DNA from: Trichomonas vaginalis G3
Taxonomy: Eukaryota; Parabasalia; Trichomonadida; Trichomonadidae
NCBI RefSeq assembly: GCF_026262505.1
Contig: NC_067204.1
Coordinates: 21,917,300-21,981,299 of the forward strand
DNA length: 64,000 nucleotides
Direction of reading: 5' to 3'
Position numbers and translations under genes: made by a program
The notes under the pieces: generated by a model
Database searches by the model: none
Seen by the model: the letters and a program-made list of their open reading frames with translations, nothing else
What the model was told of the DNA's origin: nothing
Shown here: positions 19,314 to 29,286 of the stretch, one piece after another
Numbering within the stretch: the stretch's first letter is position 1
How the letters are laid out: each line of letters opens with the position of its first letter

Positions 19314-20213
19314 TTAAGCTCTAATCCATTTTCGAACTGATGGAAGAGATTGAATAACTTCGTTATCTCTCTTTTGCGGTTCATTTCCTAAAATAGGGTT
19401 CCAATCACGAACGTGTTTAAGAACAGCAGGTGAATTTCGTTTCTTTTCAAAGCGTAGCATTTCAACTAATCGTTCATTTTCTCTTCTTTTTTGCATTTCC
19501 ATTTCAACATAAGCACCAGAAATTCCGTGTGTTCTAGGAGATGTACTTTGGTACATTTTGTCTGCTAAATCCTCATCCTTGGCTTCGCAGGTAATAATAT
19601 TTACTAAATTTCCTCTATTTCTTCTTTCAGTAAGTGGAAGTTTACTAATTTTACGCTCAATACTCAATTTTCTCATTGTTTCTTCATTTTCAATCCTAAC
19701 TGATTCTGCTTCTTGAGAAGGAAAAGAATTTGTTATTGGATTTATAGGGCGTGCAGATAAAATCTGTTTAGCAGTATTCTTCTGTTCCAATAATTGTGCG
19801 ACATTAAATTTAAATGGAGAAACTTTTGGTTTTTGACTAATAATATCAAATTCGTTATTAACTTTCGAAAGATCTAGACGCTTTATTGTTTTAGGTTTAA
19901 TTTCATCATCGAATTTTGTTTCATCCCAGGATATCAAATCTAGTCCATGGTCACGTTTAACATATTGTTTTTCTTTTCTTGGTGGAAGTGGTACAAAAAT
20001 TTCGCTTGGTTCATAAAATGACGTGTCAACATTGATGTATGATTTCTCAAATTCGGCATTGTGTTCATTTTCTCTATTAAATATGCCGGCTTCCTCATAT
20101 TTGACTATTTGGGGCTTTTCATAGTACTGCTTTCTTGGAGGCATATTTCTTGTTGCTTCTTTTTGCTTTAAAATGTCGACCCATGATTTTGGCTCATTTT
20201 CGTTACAATTCAT
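19314..20213 (-). CDS. disordered basic protein, 299 aa, unknown
   Basis: An intact frame from ATG 20213. The product is polar, rich in Lys, Glu, Arg, Asn and Pro, and mostly predicted disordered. It has short helical stretches (YVEMEMQKRRENERLVEMLRF) and Pro/Trp-containing motifs (RDWNPILG, SWVDILK, SVRKWIRA). There is no membrane segment. Its style resembles microtubule-associated or microtubule-inner proteins, but I cannot name a family. A damaged piece of its first 20 or so codons was copied with the tandem duplication about 0.95 kb to the right (about 21101-21150). Confidence 0.7.
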   Translation of the reverse strand: MNCNENEPKSWVDILKQKEATRNMPPRKQYYEKPQIVKYEEAGIFNRENEHNAEFEKSYINVDTSFYEPSEIFVPLPPRKEKQYVKRDHGLDLISWDETKFDDEIKPKTIKRLDLSKVNNEFDIISQKPKVSPFKFNVAQLLEQKNTAKQILSARPINPITNSFPSQEAESVRIENEETMRKLSIERKISKLPLTERRNRGNLVNIITCEAKDEDLADKMYQSTSPRTHGISGAYVEMEMQKRRENERLVEMLRFEKKRNSPAVLKHVRDWNPILGNEPQKRDNEVIQSLPSVRKWIRA

Positions 20214-20276
20214 TTCAATTAAATTGAGTAACCTTTCAATTTTCTTTTTTTATTTTTGCTCTCCTCTAAACATTAA

Positions 20277-20906
20277 TATACGGCTTTAAGCAAAACGATT
20301 ATTACTAATACATTCAACATTGGAAAGAAAAGGTATGGATTTATTAATAATGAGCTTTTCCAACTTATATTTTACCATAATATCACCAAAGGTCAATTTT
20401 TTAATAACTCAGAGCAAGCAATTAAGTGTGATCTTGAAAATAGATATAGTATTATAAGCGATCTTGGTGATAAACATCGTGATAGTGATCATAAATTCAC
20501 CTTTTGTCTTGTTTATGAAGAGATTCCAACTTATTTAATATGGCAACAAAGCAACAACCCGCTATTTGAAATTGAAGTTATCGGAGATCCTTATTTTGTA
20601 CCTGGATATCATAATTTAACAGATATAACCGATATTTATTTTGGAGGTCTTGTGCGTTCAAAATCAGGACCGGTTTTATTGGATGGTCAACCTGGAAAAG
20701 ACAGTTGGTATTATGCCATAGGTTATAATGGAACTCATGAATCCTGGAGTAATTTACCTGCTATTACTGATAAGCTTGGAGTTAACTGTGTTAGTCTTTG
20801 GGTGAAAGTTAAAATTTATGAGCAATCATGCATGATTAATTATTGGTTGAAATGTAATAATATTAATTATATTCAAATCTTCGTTTCTTTGCTGATATCA
20901 GACTAA
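20277..20906 (+). pseudogene. secreted/surface-type frame without ATG, copy 1
   Basis: A 209-codon frame opens after TAA at 20274-20276 and has no ATG. It encodes a continuous, clearly protein-like sequence: KKRYGFINNELFQLIFYHN, an internal CDLENRYSIISDLGD, NPLFEIEVIGDPYFVPGYHN, and a C-terminal module with LLDGQPGKDSWYYAIGY and CVSLWVKVKI. N-glycosylation sequons and paired Cys suggest an extracellular protein. It is about 75-80% identical by eye to copy 2 (21245-21880). Because both copies open at the same place with no ATG, either a short 5' exon has been missed or the parent unit was already 5'-truncated before duplication. No trichomonad-type 3' splice motif (ACTAAC...CAG) is visible at the boundary. 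Confidence 0.55.
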
Positions 20907-21100
20907 ACCCTTATAAATAATGCATAAAATTTAAGAATTTTTGAAACAATCTTGATATGGAGAAAGTATAGTGCTAAAAATGTAAACTTAATGAGAAAAG
21001 CCATATTTACCTTATCATTCAGGCATTTAAACAGAAATATAATGGAATATGTTATCATATTAATTCAATTAACATATATTATCGAAATCTCGTGTAAATT
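20907..21100. other. spacer between tandem copies
   Basis: No gene seen; AT-rich. Confidence 0.4.
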
Positions 21101-21880
21101 CTTTTTGTTTTAAAATGTTGGCCTATGAGTTTGGCTCATTTTCGTTACATGGATGCTAAATTCAGTCATAGGCTCGAAAGTTCACCTACAGTTCATCATT
21201 TGACAATTTCTATAAAATTGAGTAACCTTTCAATTTTCTTATAATTTTGGTGCACATTATATCACTATAAGACTTTAAGACAGACGATTGTTACTAGTAC
21301 ATTCAATGTTGGAAAGAAAAGGTATGGATTTATCAATGGTGAGCTCTATCAACTTATATTTTACCATAATATCACTAAAGGCCAATTCTTTAATAACACA
21401 AAGCAAGCAATTAAGTGTGATCTTGAGAATAGATATAGTATTCTAAGTGATCTTGGCGACGAACAACGTGATAGGGATGAAAAATTCACTTTTTGTATAG
21501 TTTATGAAGAAATTTCTACTTATTTAATATGGCAGCAAAGCAACAACCCGCTATTTGAAGATGAAGTATTCGGAGATTTTTATTTTGTTACGGGATATCG
21601 TAATTTAACAAAAATTACTGATAATACTTGGGGAGGTCTTGTGCGTTCAAAAACAGAATATGTTTTATTGGATGGTCAACCTGGATCTGACGGCTGGTAT
21701 TATGCGATTGGATATACTGGAACATTTCCGGAATGGCCTAACCTACCATCTATTAACGATAAGCCTGGAGTCAATTGTGTTAGTCTTTGGGTGAAAGTTA
21801 AAATATATAAAGAATCTTGCTTGAATAATTATTGGCTGAAATGTAATACTATTAATTATATTTTTGTTATTATATCGTAG
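21101..21880 (+). pseudogene. tandem copy 2 with captured 5' end of neighbour
   Basis: The second unit of the duplication. Positions of about 21101-21150 resemble 20160-20210, the start of the neighbouring minus-strand 299-aa gene, including the sequence corresponding to KSWVDILKQ. The downstream frame 21245-21880 (211 codons plus TAG) again lacks an ATG and encodes the same protein type as copy 1, ending in the LLDGQPGSDGWYYAIGY module. Both units share the leader GAGTAACCTTTCAATTTTCT. A 32-codon ATG frame (21149 onwards) precedes it in the same phase but is closed by TAA 21242-21244. Confidence 0.55.
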
Positions 21881-22209
21881 TTTATTTTTGACTAAACTCT
21901 TAGATCTTCTTCATAGCACGGAGAAATTTTGCAAGTGTAAGAAATAACGAAGATATTAAGTTGAGAATGCAAAAATCTGCGAACAAAACTATAATAACTC
22001 CAACCTAAATGTTATGTCATAATGAAATGCACTACCAAATTAATCCAATTTTAAATTTAATTTTCCTAATAATTCTCCCGAAGTCAACATAAATTTGACA
22101 CTCCGTGATATTTAAGCATACAACAAGGTAAATTCCAATATTATCTAAAAATTGGCCCTTTCTTTTCACTTCATCTATCCAGGGTGGTAGTTTATTAATT
22201 AATAAAAAT
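21881..22209. other. intergenic
   Basis: No gene or repeat recognised. Confidence 0.4.
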
Positions 22210-25200
22210 ATGAGTTCTTCTTTTAATCGATCGACACACTCGCCAAATACAAGCAGTTCTCGTTCAAATGCGATGCTTAATGTGAAAGAAAAGGCTTTAT
22301 CTGGCGCTTTGAAGGAAAATTTGGCGTTAGAATCCAAAAATGCCGAATTAGCACAAAAGATAAAAGAGAAAGATATTTTAATCCGATCTTTGCAAGAAGA
22401 AAATTACAAATACCGTTCAAAAGCTAATCAAGTTTCTAGAGAACAGGCTAATGAAGAAAAGATTTCTCAATTAGGATTAAAATTCCAAAAACAGCTAAAT
22501 CAAAAAACATTGCAATATGCTTCTCAATTAAGCGCTCAAGCCAAATCAATTTCCGATTTAGAAGCACAAGTTAAAAAATTAAATACTGAACTTGAAAATA
22601 CGGAAGTTAAACTTCAAACAGCTTCTAAAAAGCAAAAGGCTAAACTTCAAGCCACAATTAAAGAAAAGCAAGCCCAAATTGATACGCTTAATGAGAGAAT
22701 TGCCCAAGATAGCATTTTATATGAAGAATCTGCTAAGCAACTTGAAAGCTATCAACAACAGATACAATCCTTGAATGAAGAAATCAAATCCAAGGACGTT
22801 TCAATTCTTGAAAGAGATAACACAATTAGAGAATTGGAGAATAAGATAAATGATATTGTTGGCAAGGTTGATCAGAAATTCAAGCAATCCAAGGATGCAA
22901 TTGCGGAAAAAGAAAAAATTGTTGCACAATTGAAGAAAGATCCAAAGAACGAGGGCATTGTTGCTGCCATTGAAAAGGCAGATAAGTCCTCATCCCAACT
23001 TAATGAAAGTGTTAACGAACTCCAAGAAAAACTTTCGAAATCCCAAATCAACGGTGACGAAAGTGAAGTTTCCGCATCTCAGCTTGATATTTCCATTAAC
23101 AAGAATGATTCTGCCTCAGAATTATGCGAAATTATCCAAAATAAGGATAATAGAATTAAGGAATTAGAAGCAGCAGTTGAAGAACTAAAGCATAAACCAA
23201 TGAAAATGAACGATATTGCCCAAAACTCCCAAGAAAATGCTTTACAATCCCAAATTGAAATTCATGAGCAAGAAATCGAAGAATTACAGGCAACGAATCA
23301 AGCTTTAGAGAAAGAGATTGAAATTCTTAATCAGAGACTCGCTGAAAAGTCCGATAAAACTCTTAATGAAAGAATTTCATATCTTGAAAAAGAGCTTTCA
23401 AAGACATTAAGCGAAAACGAAACTCAGAAGACCCAAATTAACGACTTTACTTCCCGTATTAACAAATACAAAGCAGAGCTTGATGCTAAAGTCGACCAAG
23501 AAGCTCAAATCCTAACTCTTCAGACATTAAACACCGAATTGAAGGAATCACTTGCTAATAAGGATAAGGAAATTGCCGATCTCAAGGCTCTCCTTGATAA
23601 AGACCTTTCATCCAATGCAGGATCTCCAGTTAAGAAGGCTTCAAAGACAAATACTGATGAAGACGAGGTCAATACTTCAGCCTTAGATGTTACAATCGAC
23701 TCTCCGAAACAGCTTAAGGGTGAAAATGAGGATCTCAAGGCAGATAATCAGAAACTTAAGCAAGAAAACGACAAGCTTAAGCAGGATAGTGATAAGACTA
23801 GCCAGGAGAACCAGAAATTAACCGAAGAATTGGAGAATCTCAGAAAACAATTAGCTGAATTACAAGAAAAGTCAAAAGAAAAGGGATCTGATGATTCTTT
23901 CAGCCAAGAACTTAACAGCTCCTTAAACCAAGTTAATGAAGCAATTATCCAATCCAAAGATGAGGAAATTGAAGAACTCAAAGGCAAACTCGCTGAACTA
24001 AACGGACTCTTTGAAGCCCAGGTCAAGCAAAATGAAGATTTGCAAGCAGAAAATACCAAATTAACCCAAGCTTTGGAAATGTTCAGCAACAACGACACAA
24101 GCTCCTCTCCAGTTTCAGCTGCTAAGAATTTCAAGCACAGCTTAGACGAAAAGATCGCTAATCTCCAGGATGCAGTGAATAAATATCGCGAAATTACCGA
24201 CAACCTTCAAAATGACAACGATGAAAAGGCTGAACTCATTGTAAACATGGAGAAGGAAGCAGAAGCTTTCGCGGAGAGAATTAATCATTACAAATCCGAA
24301 ATTGATTCCAAAGACTCCGAAATTGAACGTCTTAAAGCAGAGATCGACAAGTTGAAGGGCGAATTGGCCGCAAAGAACACAGAAGCCGAACAGATTAAAG
24401 GTCAAATTTCGGATCTCCAGTACAAATTGTCCGCAAACGGCCAAATGCAAGAGGAGAATAATTCTCTTGCCAAGCAGATTGCCGATCTTCAGAAGGAGCT
24501 CGAAAACAAGGCGAATCAGATCAAAGATCTTGAATCTCGTCTTAACTCACTCAACGACCAAAACGAATTAAAGCAGAAGGAGATTGATGCCTTGAAGAAG
24601 CAATTCCGGGAGAAATCCGAACAATTCGACCTTCTCAATTCCGAAATCAACAAATTGAGATCCGAAAACGAAGAAAAGTCCAAGGAAATCAACCAAAACA
24701 AGGCTTTAATTGAAGAAAAGACCAAAGAAATCGAAGCACTCAAAGCAGAAAACGCTCAGAAATCCCAGCAAATCAATGCATTATCCCAAGAAAACGAACA
24801 GAAGAAGAAACAGATTGATAATTTATCAGTAGAAAATGAACAGAAGAAGAAACAGATTGATAATTTATCAGTAGAAAATGAACAGAAGAAGAAACAGATT
24901 GATAATTTATCAGAAGAAAACAAGTTAAATAAGAAACAGATTGATGATTTGGCTGAAAAGAATGAGCAGAATGAGAAGCAAATCAATAATTTGTCTGAAC
25001 AAAATGAACAGAAGAAGAAACAGATTGACAATTTGTCAGAAGAAAACAAACAAAATAAGAGACAAATTGATGATTTGTCAGAAGAAAACAAACTCGGAAA
25101 AGAGAAGATGAACAAGATAGAAAGTGAAATCAGGAAAGTTGTAAATGATACAGAAATGACACCAGTAAGACTTACATCCAAATTTGTTGCTGATGCAAAC

Positions 25201-28200
25201 GAAAAGAAGAAAGATAATGCTAAACTTCTTGAAGAAAACAAAGCTCTTTCTAAGGCAATCGATGAATTACAACAAAAACTTGATGAATTACACAAAGAGA
25301 AAGATGAATTAATTTCTCAAGCACAAAAGAATCAACAAGAAAAAGAAGAATTCGGACAATTCATTAAATCGAAATTGGCAGAATATGCAGATAATTTGAA
25401 GTCACTTGATAAAGAACGCAAAGAAAAGGATCAAGAAATCAATGCTCTTAATGATACAATAGAAGCAATGAGACGCCAAGAAATAGAACAAGCAAGTCAT
25501 CACTATAAAGATATGTCTGATTTGCACAATACAAACAAATCCTTAGAAAAACAAATTGAAGAAATGAAAGAAAAAGTGACAAATGATGACGAAGAAGTCA
25601 GATTACAACTTCAGAACAAAGAAAGAGAAATCACTGCCAGCAAGTTAATGATCACAAATAAGGAGAAAGAGAATGAAGAACTCAAGAAACAAAACGAAGA
25701 ACTCAAAGAAAAAACAGAAAAATTACAAAAAGAAGTTCAAGAGAAAGAAGGCGAAGTAAACAGTCTTAAACTCACCTTCACAATGAACACACAAGAACTT
25801 GAGAAACAGAAGAAAGAATTCGCTGCTAAAGATACAGAAATCAACAACTTGAATCAAGAAATTCAGAAATTGAATCAAGAAGCTGAAAAAGTGACATCTG
25901 AATTACAAAAAGTGACATCTGATCTTCAAAAAGTGACAGAAGAAAATGCGAAGAAGCAAGAACAAGAAGAAGATCAGAGTTCAGCTGAAAAGATCCAAGA
26001 CTTGCAGTCAGATATATTCAATATGAAGAGAGAAATAAAGACACTCAAAGATGACATCGAAAACAAAGAGAAAGAAATTCAGAAGTCTAAAGATGAAACA
26101 TCCAAGATCAATGAAGAACTCAACAAACTCAAATCAGATAAATCTAAACTTGATAAAGAAAATAGAACTCTCAAAGACCAATTTGAAAAACAGAAGATTT
26201 TAGTTTCAGCTCTTCAAGAACAAAACAATCAATCGAAGTTTGAAGAAGAAAACAAGAATTTGAAGACACAATTATCAGCTGCAAAGAGTGAAAAGAGCAA
26301 ATTACAGCAAGAAAACACTGAGAAACAGAACCAAATTGATATATTGACCGCAGAAACAGAAAGAAAGTCAAATCAAATCAGATCCCATTTGACAGAAATA
26401 GAACAACTCAAATCCAAACTTGATGGACAAACAAATAGTTTGAATGATCTCAAGACATATAAACAACAATCAGAACAATTCAACTCTAAATTGGACGAAC
26501 TCCAAAAGAATTTGGCCAAGGCAATGAAAGAAAAAGAAGAAATTCAAACACAATTAACTGAATCAAACAAAGAAAAAGAAGAAATGCAACAGAAGTTGGA
26601 TGATGGATTCAGACAATTCGAAGAGTTACAAGATAGTTATAACCAAGGAATGTCAAAGTATGAAGAGTTAGAACAGAGTTATAACCAAGGAATGGCTCAA
26701 AACGAAGAATTGAAGAAGAAATTAAATGATGAAATTAAAGATAATAAAGAACTTGATAAAAACATGCATGAATTAATGTCTACAAACTATGAAATTGATA
26801 CACAACTCAAAGCAGCAAAGCAAAGAATTGTTTCCCTCGAAGAAGAGATGAAACAATTCCAGTCAAATGATCATTCCTCAGATCTTGAACAACTCAAATC
26901 CAAACTTATTGAGTTAACTAAAGAAAACAATTCAATCAAATCGAGAAACGAAGATTTAATTGAAGAAAACAAATCTGTTAAATCTAAAGTTGATGAATTA
27001 AGTAAAGAAAACAATTCAATCAAGTCTAAAGTTAATGAGTTGAATAATGAAAACAGCAAGTCCAAATCCAGAATTGATGAATTAATTAAAGCAAATGATT
27101 CATTGAAATCTCAGTTACAAGAAAGAGCCAATGAAATTGAAATAATCAAATCAGAATTGGCAGAAAAATCCAAAGAAAAAGAGACAGAAAATGATGAAAT
27201 AAAGAAACTCAAATCAGAGTTGAAAGATTCACAGAAACAATGTGATGAATTACACAGAAACTTGCACAATTTGATGAATGAAAATGGAGAACTCAAATCC
27301 CAAAACTCGCAGCTATCCAAAGACTTCGAAACAAACAACAAGAAACTGTTAAATCTCGAGAATGCCAAGAAACAGTTAGAACAAAAACTTGCTGATAACA
27401 CGAAGTCACAGAACGACATGTTTGCTAATTACCAGGAGCAAATCGAGGCCTTGGGTCAGAAGATCATTTCTCTTGAAGAAGAAGACGCAGAATTAAATCG
27501 TCAACTCAATGAATTGAAGAATGAAAACAACAAAGAAGAAATGGAGAATAAAGAAAAAGAGAAAGACGAACTTCTCGCAGAAAAGAACAGAAAGATCGAT
27601 GAAGCTGAGAAAGAGTTCAACGAACAGATCAAGCATCTCAATGAACAGATCCAAGAATTAATCGAAGATTCTCATGAAAAAGAAAATAATAATGAAAATC
27701 TCGCCAAAGAAAATTCAGAACTCATTCAAAAATTGAATAGTTTGCACGAAGAAATCAAATCATTGAAAGCATCCAATGTTTCTCAGAAGGTTGAGCTTGA
27801 TCAGAACAAGGAGTATATCCAGAAGAGGCAGAAAGATATCGATTTGTTGAACGAAGAATACAATAATTTGTTCAACGAAAAACTTGAATTCGAATTTGAG
27901 ATTAATTCGCAGAAAGACGAATTAAACAACAAATCTCAGTATATTAACAACCAGAAGAATGAAATAGACAACCTCAAGAAGCAGAATAATGAGAAACAAA
28001 ACGAAATTGCCAAATTACAAAAAGAAATCGATTCTTATCAAGAAAAAATTGATAAATTGATTTCTCTCAACGAAGAAAAGAACAATAAGTTGACTAATTT
28101 GGCCAAGCAGCAGCAATACGCCCAAAAGAACAGAGATTTGGAACTTAATGATGGAAATGAAAACGAAATTTCCGAATTAAGACAAAATAATGCCAAATTA

Positions 28201-28506
28201 CAAAGGAAGTGTAATAAATTGGTAGAAGAAAAGGCACAATTAGCTGAGCAATTAGAGAAAGTTTTAACTTTGATGAAGAATAATTCCTCAAATCCTCAAG
28301 GAAACCAAGTATTAAGTAATGATGAATTGACATCACTTCTTAAGCAGAAACAAAGCGAAGTAAGCGAAAGAGAGAAACAATTTAATTCTCTTTTGATTTT
28401 ATATGATAATGTTATTAAGGAATTGAAGGAAGCAAATGCTAAAGTTGCAAGATTAGAGGCCGCTGCTGTTAATCACGCAAGAATAGTCGAGAAGAGACAA
28501 CATTGA
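22210..28506 (+). CDS. giant coiled-coil protein, 2098 aa
   Basis: An uninterrupted frame from ATG 22210. After a Ser/Asn/Arg-rich head of about 25 residues, almost the whole protein is heptad-repeat coiled coil (Glu, Lys, Gln, Asn, Leu, Ile), with brief breaks such as SNAGSPVKKASKTNTDEDE and NNDTSSSPVSAAKN. No globular, motor or membrane domain is visible. It resembles golgin-, centrosomal- or fibre-type long coiled coils; trichomonads build large striated fibres (costa, parabasal filaments) from proteins of this look, which is inference only. A run of 14-residue repeats near residues 863-965 is still almost identical at DNA level. Confidence 0.85.
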   Translation: MSSSFNRSTHSPNTSSSRSNAMLNVKEKALSGALKENLALESKNAELAQKIKEKDILIRSLQEENYKYRSKANQVSREQANEEKISQLGLKFQKQLNQKTLQYASQLSAQAKSISDLEAQVKKLNTELENTEVKLQTASKKQKAKLQATIKEKQAQIDTLNERIAQDSILYEESAKQLESYQQQIQSLNEEIKSKDVSILERDNTIRELENKINDIVGKVDQKFKQSKDAIAEKEKIVAQLKKDPKNEGIVAAIEKADKSSSQLNESVNELQEKLSKSQINGDESEVSASQLDISINKNDSASELCEIIQNKDNRIKELEAAVEELKHKPMKMNDIAQNSQENALQSQIEIHEQEIEELQATNQALEKEIEILNQRLAEKSDKTLNERISYLEKELSKTLSENETQKTQINDFTSRINKYKAELDAKVDQEAQILTLQTLNTELKESLANKDKEIADLKALLDKDLSSNAGSPVKKASKTNTDEDEVNTSALDVTIDSPKQLKGENEDLKADNQKLKQENDKLKQDSDKTSQENQKLTEELENLRKQLAELQEKSKEKGSDDSFSQELNSSLNQVNEAIIQSKDEEIEELKGKLAELNGLFEAQVKQNEDLQAENTKLTQALEMFSNNDTSSSPVSAAKNFKHSLDEKIANLQDAVNKYREITDNLQNDNDEKAELIVNMEKEAEAFAERINHYKSEIDSKDSEIERLKAEIDKLKGELAAKNTEAEQIKGQISDLQYKLSANGQMQEENNSLAKQIADLQKELENKANQIKDLESRLNSLNDQNELKQKEIDALKKQFREKSEQFDLLNSEINKLRSENEEKSKEINQNKALIEEKTKEIEALKAENAQKSQQINALSQENEQKKKQIDNLSVENEQKKKQIDNLSVENEQKKKQIDNLSEENKLNKKQIDDLAEKNEQNEKQINNLSEQNEQKKKQIDNLSEENKQNKRQIDDLSEENKLGKEKMNKIESEIRKVVNDTEMTPVRLTSKFVADANEKKKDNAKLLEENKALSKAIDELQQKLDELHKEKDELISQAQKNQQEKEEFGQFIKSKLAEYADNLKSLDKERKEKDQEINALNDTIEAMRRQEIEQASHHYKDMSDLHNTNKSLEKQIEEMKEKVTNDDEEVRLQLQNKEREITASKLMITNKEKENEELKKQNEELKEKTEKLQKEVQEKEGEVNSLKLTFTMNTQELEKQKKEFAAKDTEINNLNQEIQKLNQEAEKVTSELQKVTSDLQKVTEENAKKQEQEEDQSSAEKIQDLQSDIFNMKREIKTLKDDIENKEKEIQKSKDETSKINEELNKLKSDKSKLDKENRTLKDQFEKQKILVSALQEQNNQSKFEEENKNLKTQLSAAKSEKSKLQQENTEKQNQIDILTAETERKSNQIRSHLTEIEQLKSKLDGQTNSLNDLKTYKQQSEQFNSKLDELQKNLAKAMKEKEEIQTQLTESNKEKEEMQQKLDDGFRQFEELQDSYNQGMSKYEELEQSYNQGMAQNEELKKKLNDEIKDNKELDKNMHELMSTNYEIDTQLKAAKQRIVSLEEEMKQFQSNDHSSDLEQLKSKLIELTKENNSIKSRNEDLIEENKSVKSKVDELSKENNSIKSKVNELNNENSKSKSRIDELIKANDSLKSQLQERANEIEIIKSELAEKSKEKETENDEIKKLKSELKDSQKQCDELHRNLHNLMNENGELKSQNSQLSKDFETNNKKLLNLENAKKQLEQKLADNTKSQNDMFANYQEQIEALGQKIISLEEEDAELNRQLNELKNENNKEEMENKEKEKDELLAEKNRKIDEAEKEFNEQIKHLNEQIQELIEDSHEKENNNENLAKENSELIQKLNSLHEEIKSLKASNVSQKVELDQNKEYIQKRQKDIDLLNEEYNNLFNEKLEFEFEINSQKDELNNKSQYINNQKNEIDNLKKQNNEKQNEIAKLQKEIDSYQEKIDKLISLNEEKNNKLTNLAKQQQYAQKNRDLELNDGNENEISELRQNNAKLQRKCNKLVEEKAQLAEQLEKVLTLMKNNSSNPQGNQVLSNDELTSLLKQKQSEVSEREKQFNSLLILYDNVIKELKEANAKVARLEAAAVNHARIVEKRQH
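24799..25096 (+). repeat. 42-bp tandem repeats inside the coiled-coil gene
   Basis: Units of 14 residues (two heptads, QKKKQIDNLSVENE type). The first units, starting at 24799, 24841 and 24883, are identical or nearly so; later units diverge (ENKLNKKQIDDLAEK, EQNEKQINNLSEQN). This is recent internal amplification within an older repeat array, about seven units in all. Confidence 0.85.
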
Positions 28507-28644
28507 ATTTCAATTACTGTTTTTATAACAAAAAAAATTTTTTTAAGTATATAAAGTTATTATTTTTATTATATTTTAATTCCTTTTTTTTATCAAAATC
28601 TTTTCTATGTTTGAATTTAAATTTGAACGATATGATAAATTTTT
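28507..28644. other. intergenic, T-rich
   Basis: 3' flank of the coiled-coil gene; no gene seen. Confidence 0.3.
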
Positions 28645-28713
28645 CGAATTACCTCGGACTTTTCAGAGGATTGAGTTGTCACTCAATCCTCTGAAATAGT
28701 CTGTGATAATTCT
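28645..28713. repeat. strong 69-nt hairpin
   Basis: A perfect 16-bp stem, TTTCAGAGGATTGAGT (28661-28676) against ACTCAATCCTCTGAAA (28681-28696), with a 4-nt loop. The arms extend outward with about four mismatches (GAATTACCTCGGACT against AGTCTGTGATAATTC), giving about 31 paired positions. Its size and shape are those of a small-RNA precursor or a tiny foldback element; no direct flanking duplication is evident. Confidence 0.6.
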
Positions 28714-29286
28714 TAGTCTCTACATTATTTCAATATAAGCTCCATTTTTAAACTGTTTTTAAAAATCGAGCATTGAAAATTATGTTGAGACTTTAAATTT
28801 TTGAAAATTGGGTGTGGTTTTGTAATACAGAATACGTCATAATTTAATTGCAGATATTTGGGAACACATTTAATTTTGAGAGAACGTATTCCTCAATTTT
28901 TTCTATGTGTTTTATTAAAATAATTTTGTTCGCGAGGAAATGAATGGCATTCATTTTAATCAAGAACAGTGCAGTAAGTATATATTCTTTTTAATAGAAT
29001 TGAAAATAGAAAATGGTCATATATTCGATCACTAATTTTTGAAATTGCTTTTTTATCCTCATTAATAGTAAAAGAAAAAAAATGTTCTTTCAAAAAAAGC
29101 GATCATAATATTTTTGAGAGAGTTGTTTCAATATTTCTAAAGAATTAGTTTTATTCATTGATTACAAAAAAATTATATCATACTGTATATTATTATTAAA
29201 CAACTACAAATTTCATTTGCAGTTGTTTTGGTAAAATGACTCAAATTTGCGTAATCATTGGGATGCTTAAGTGATCTCAAAATCCA
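28714..29286. other. intergenic
   Basis: AT-rich; no gene or repeat recognised. Confidence 0.4.

Noticed and set aside
23520-25295. Long minus-strand Ser/Phe/Leu-rich frames across the coiled-coil gene
   Set aside because: They arise from antisense reading of Glu/Lys/Asn-rich codons; composition is typical of shadows.
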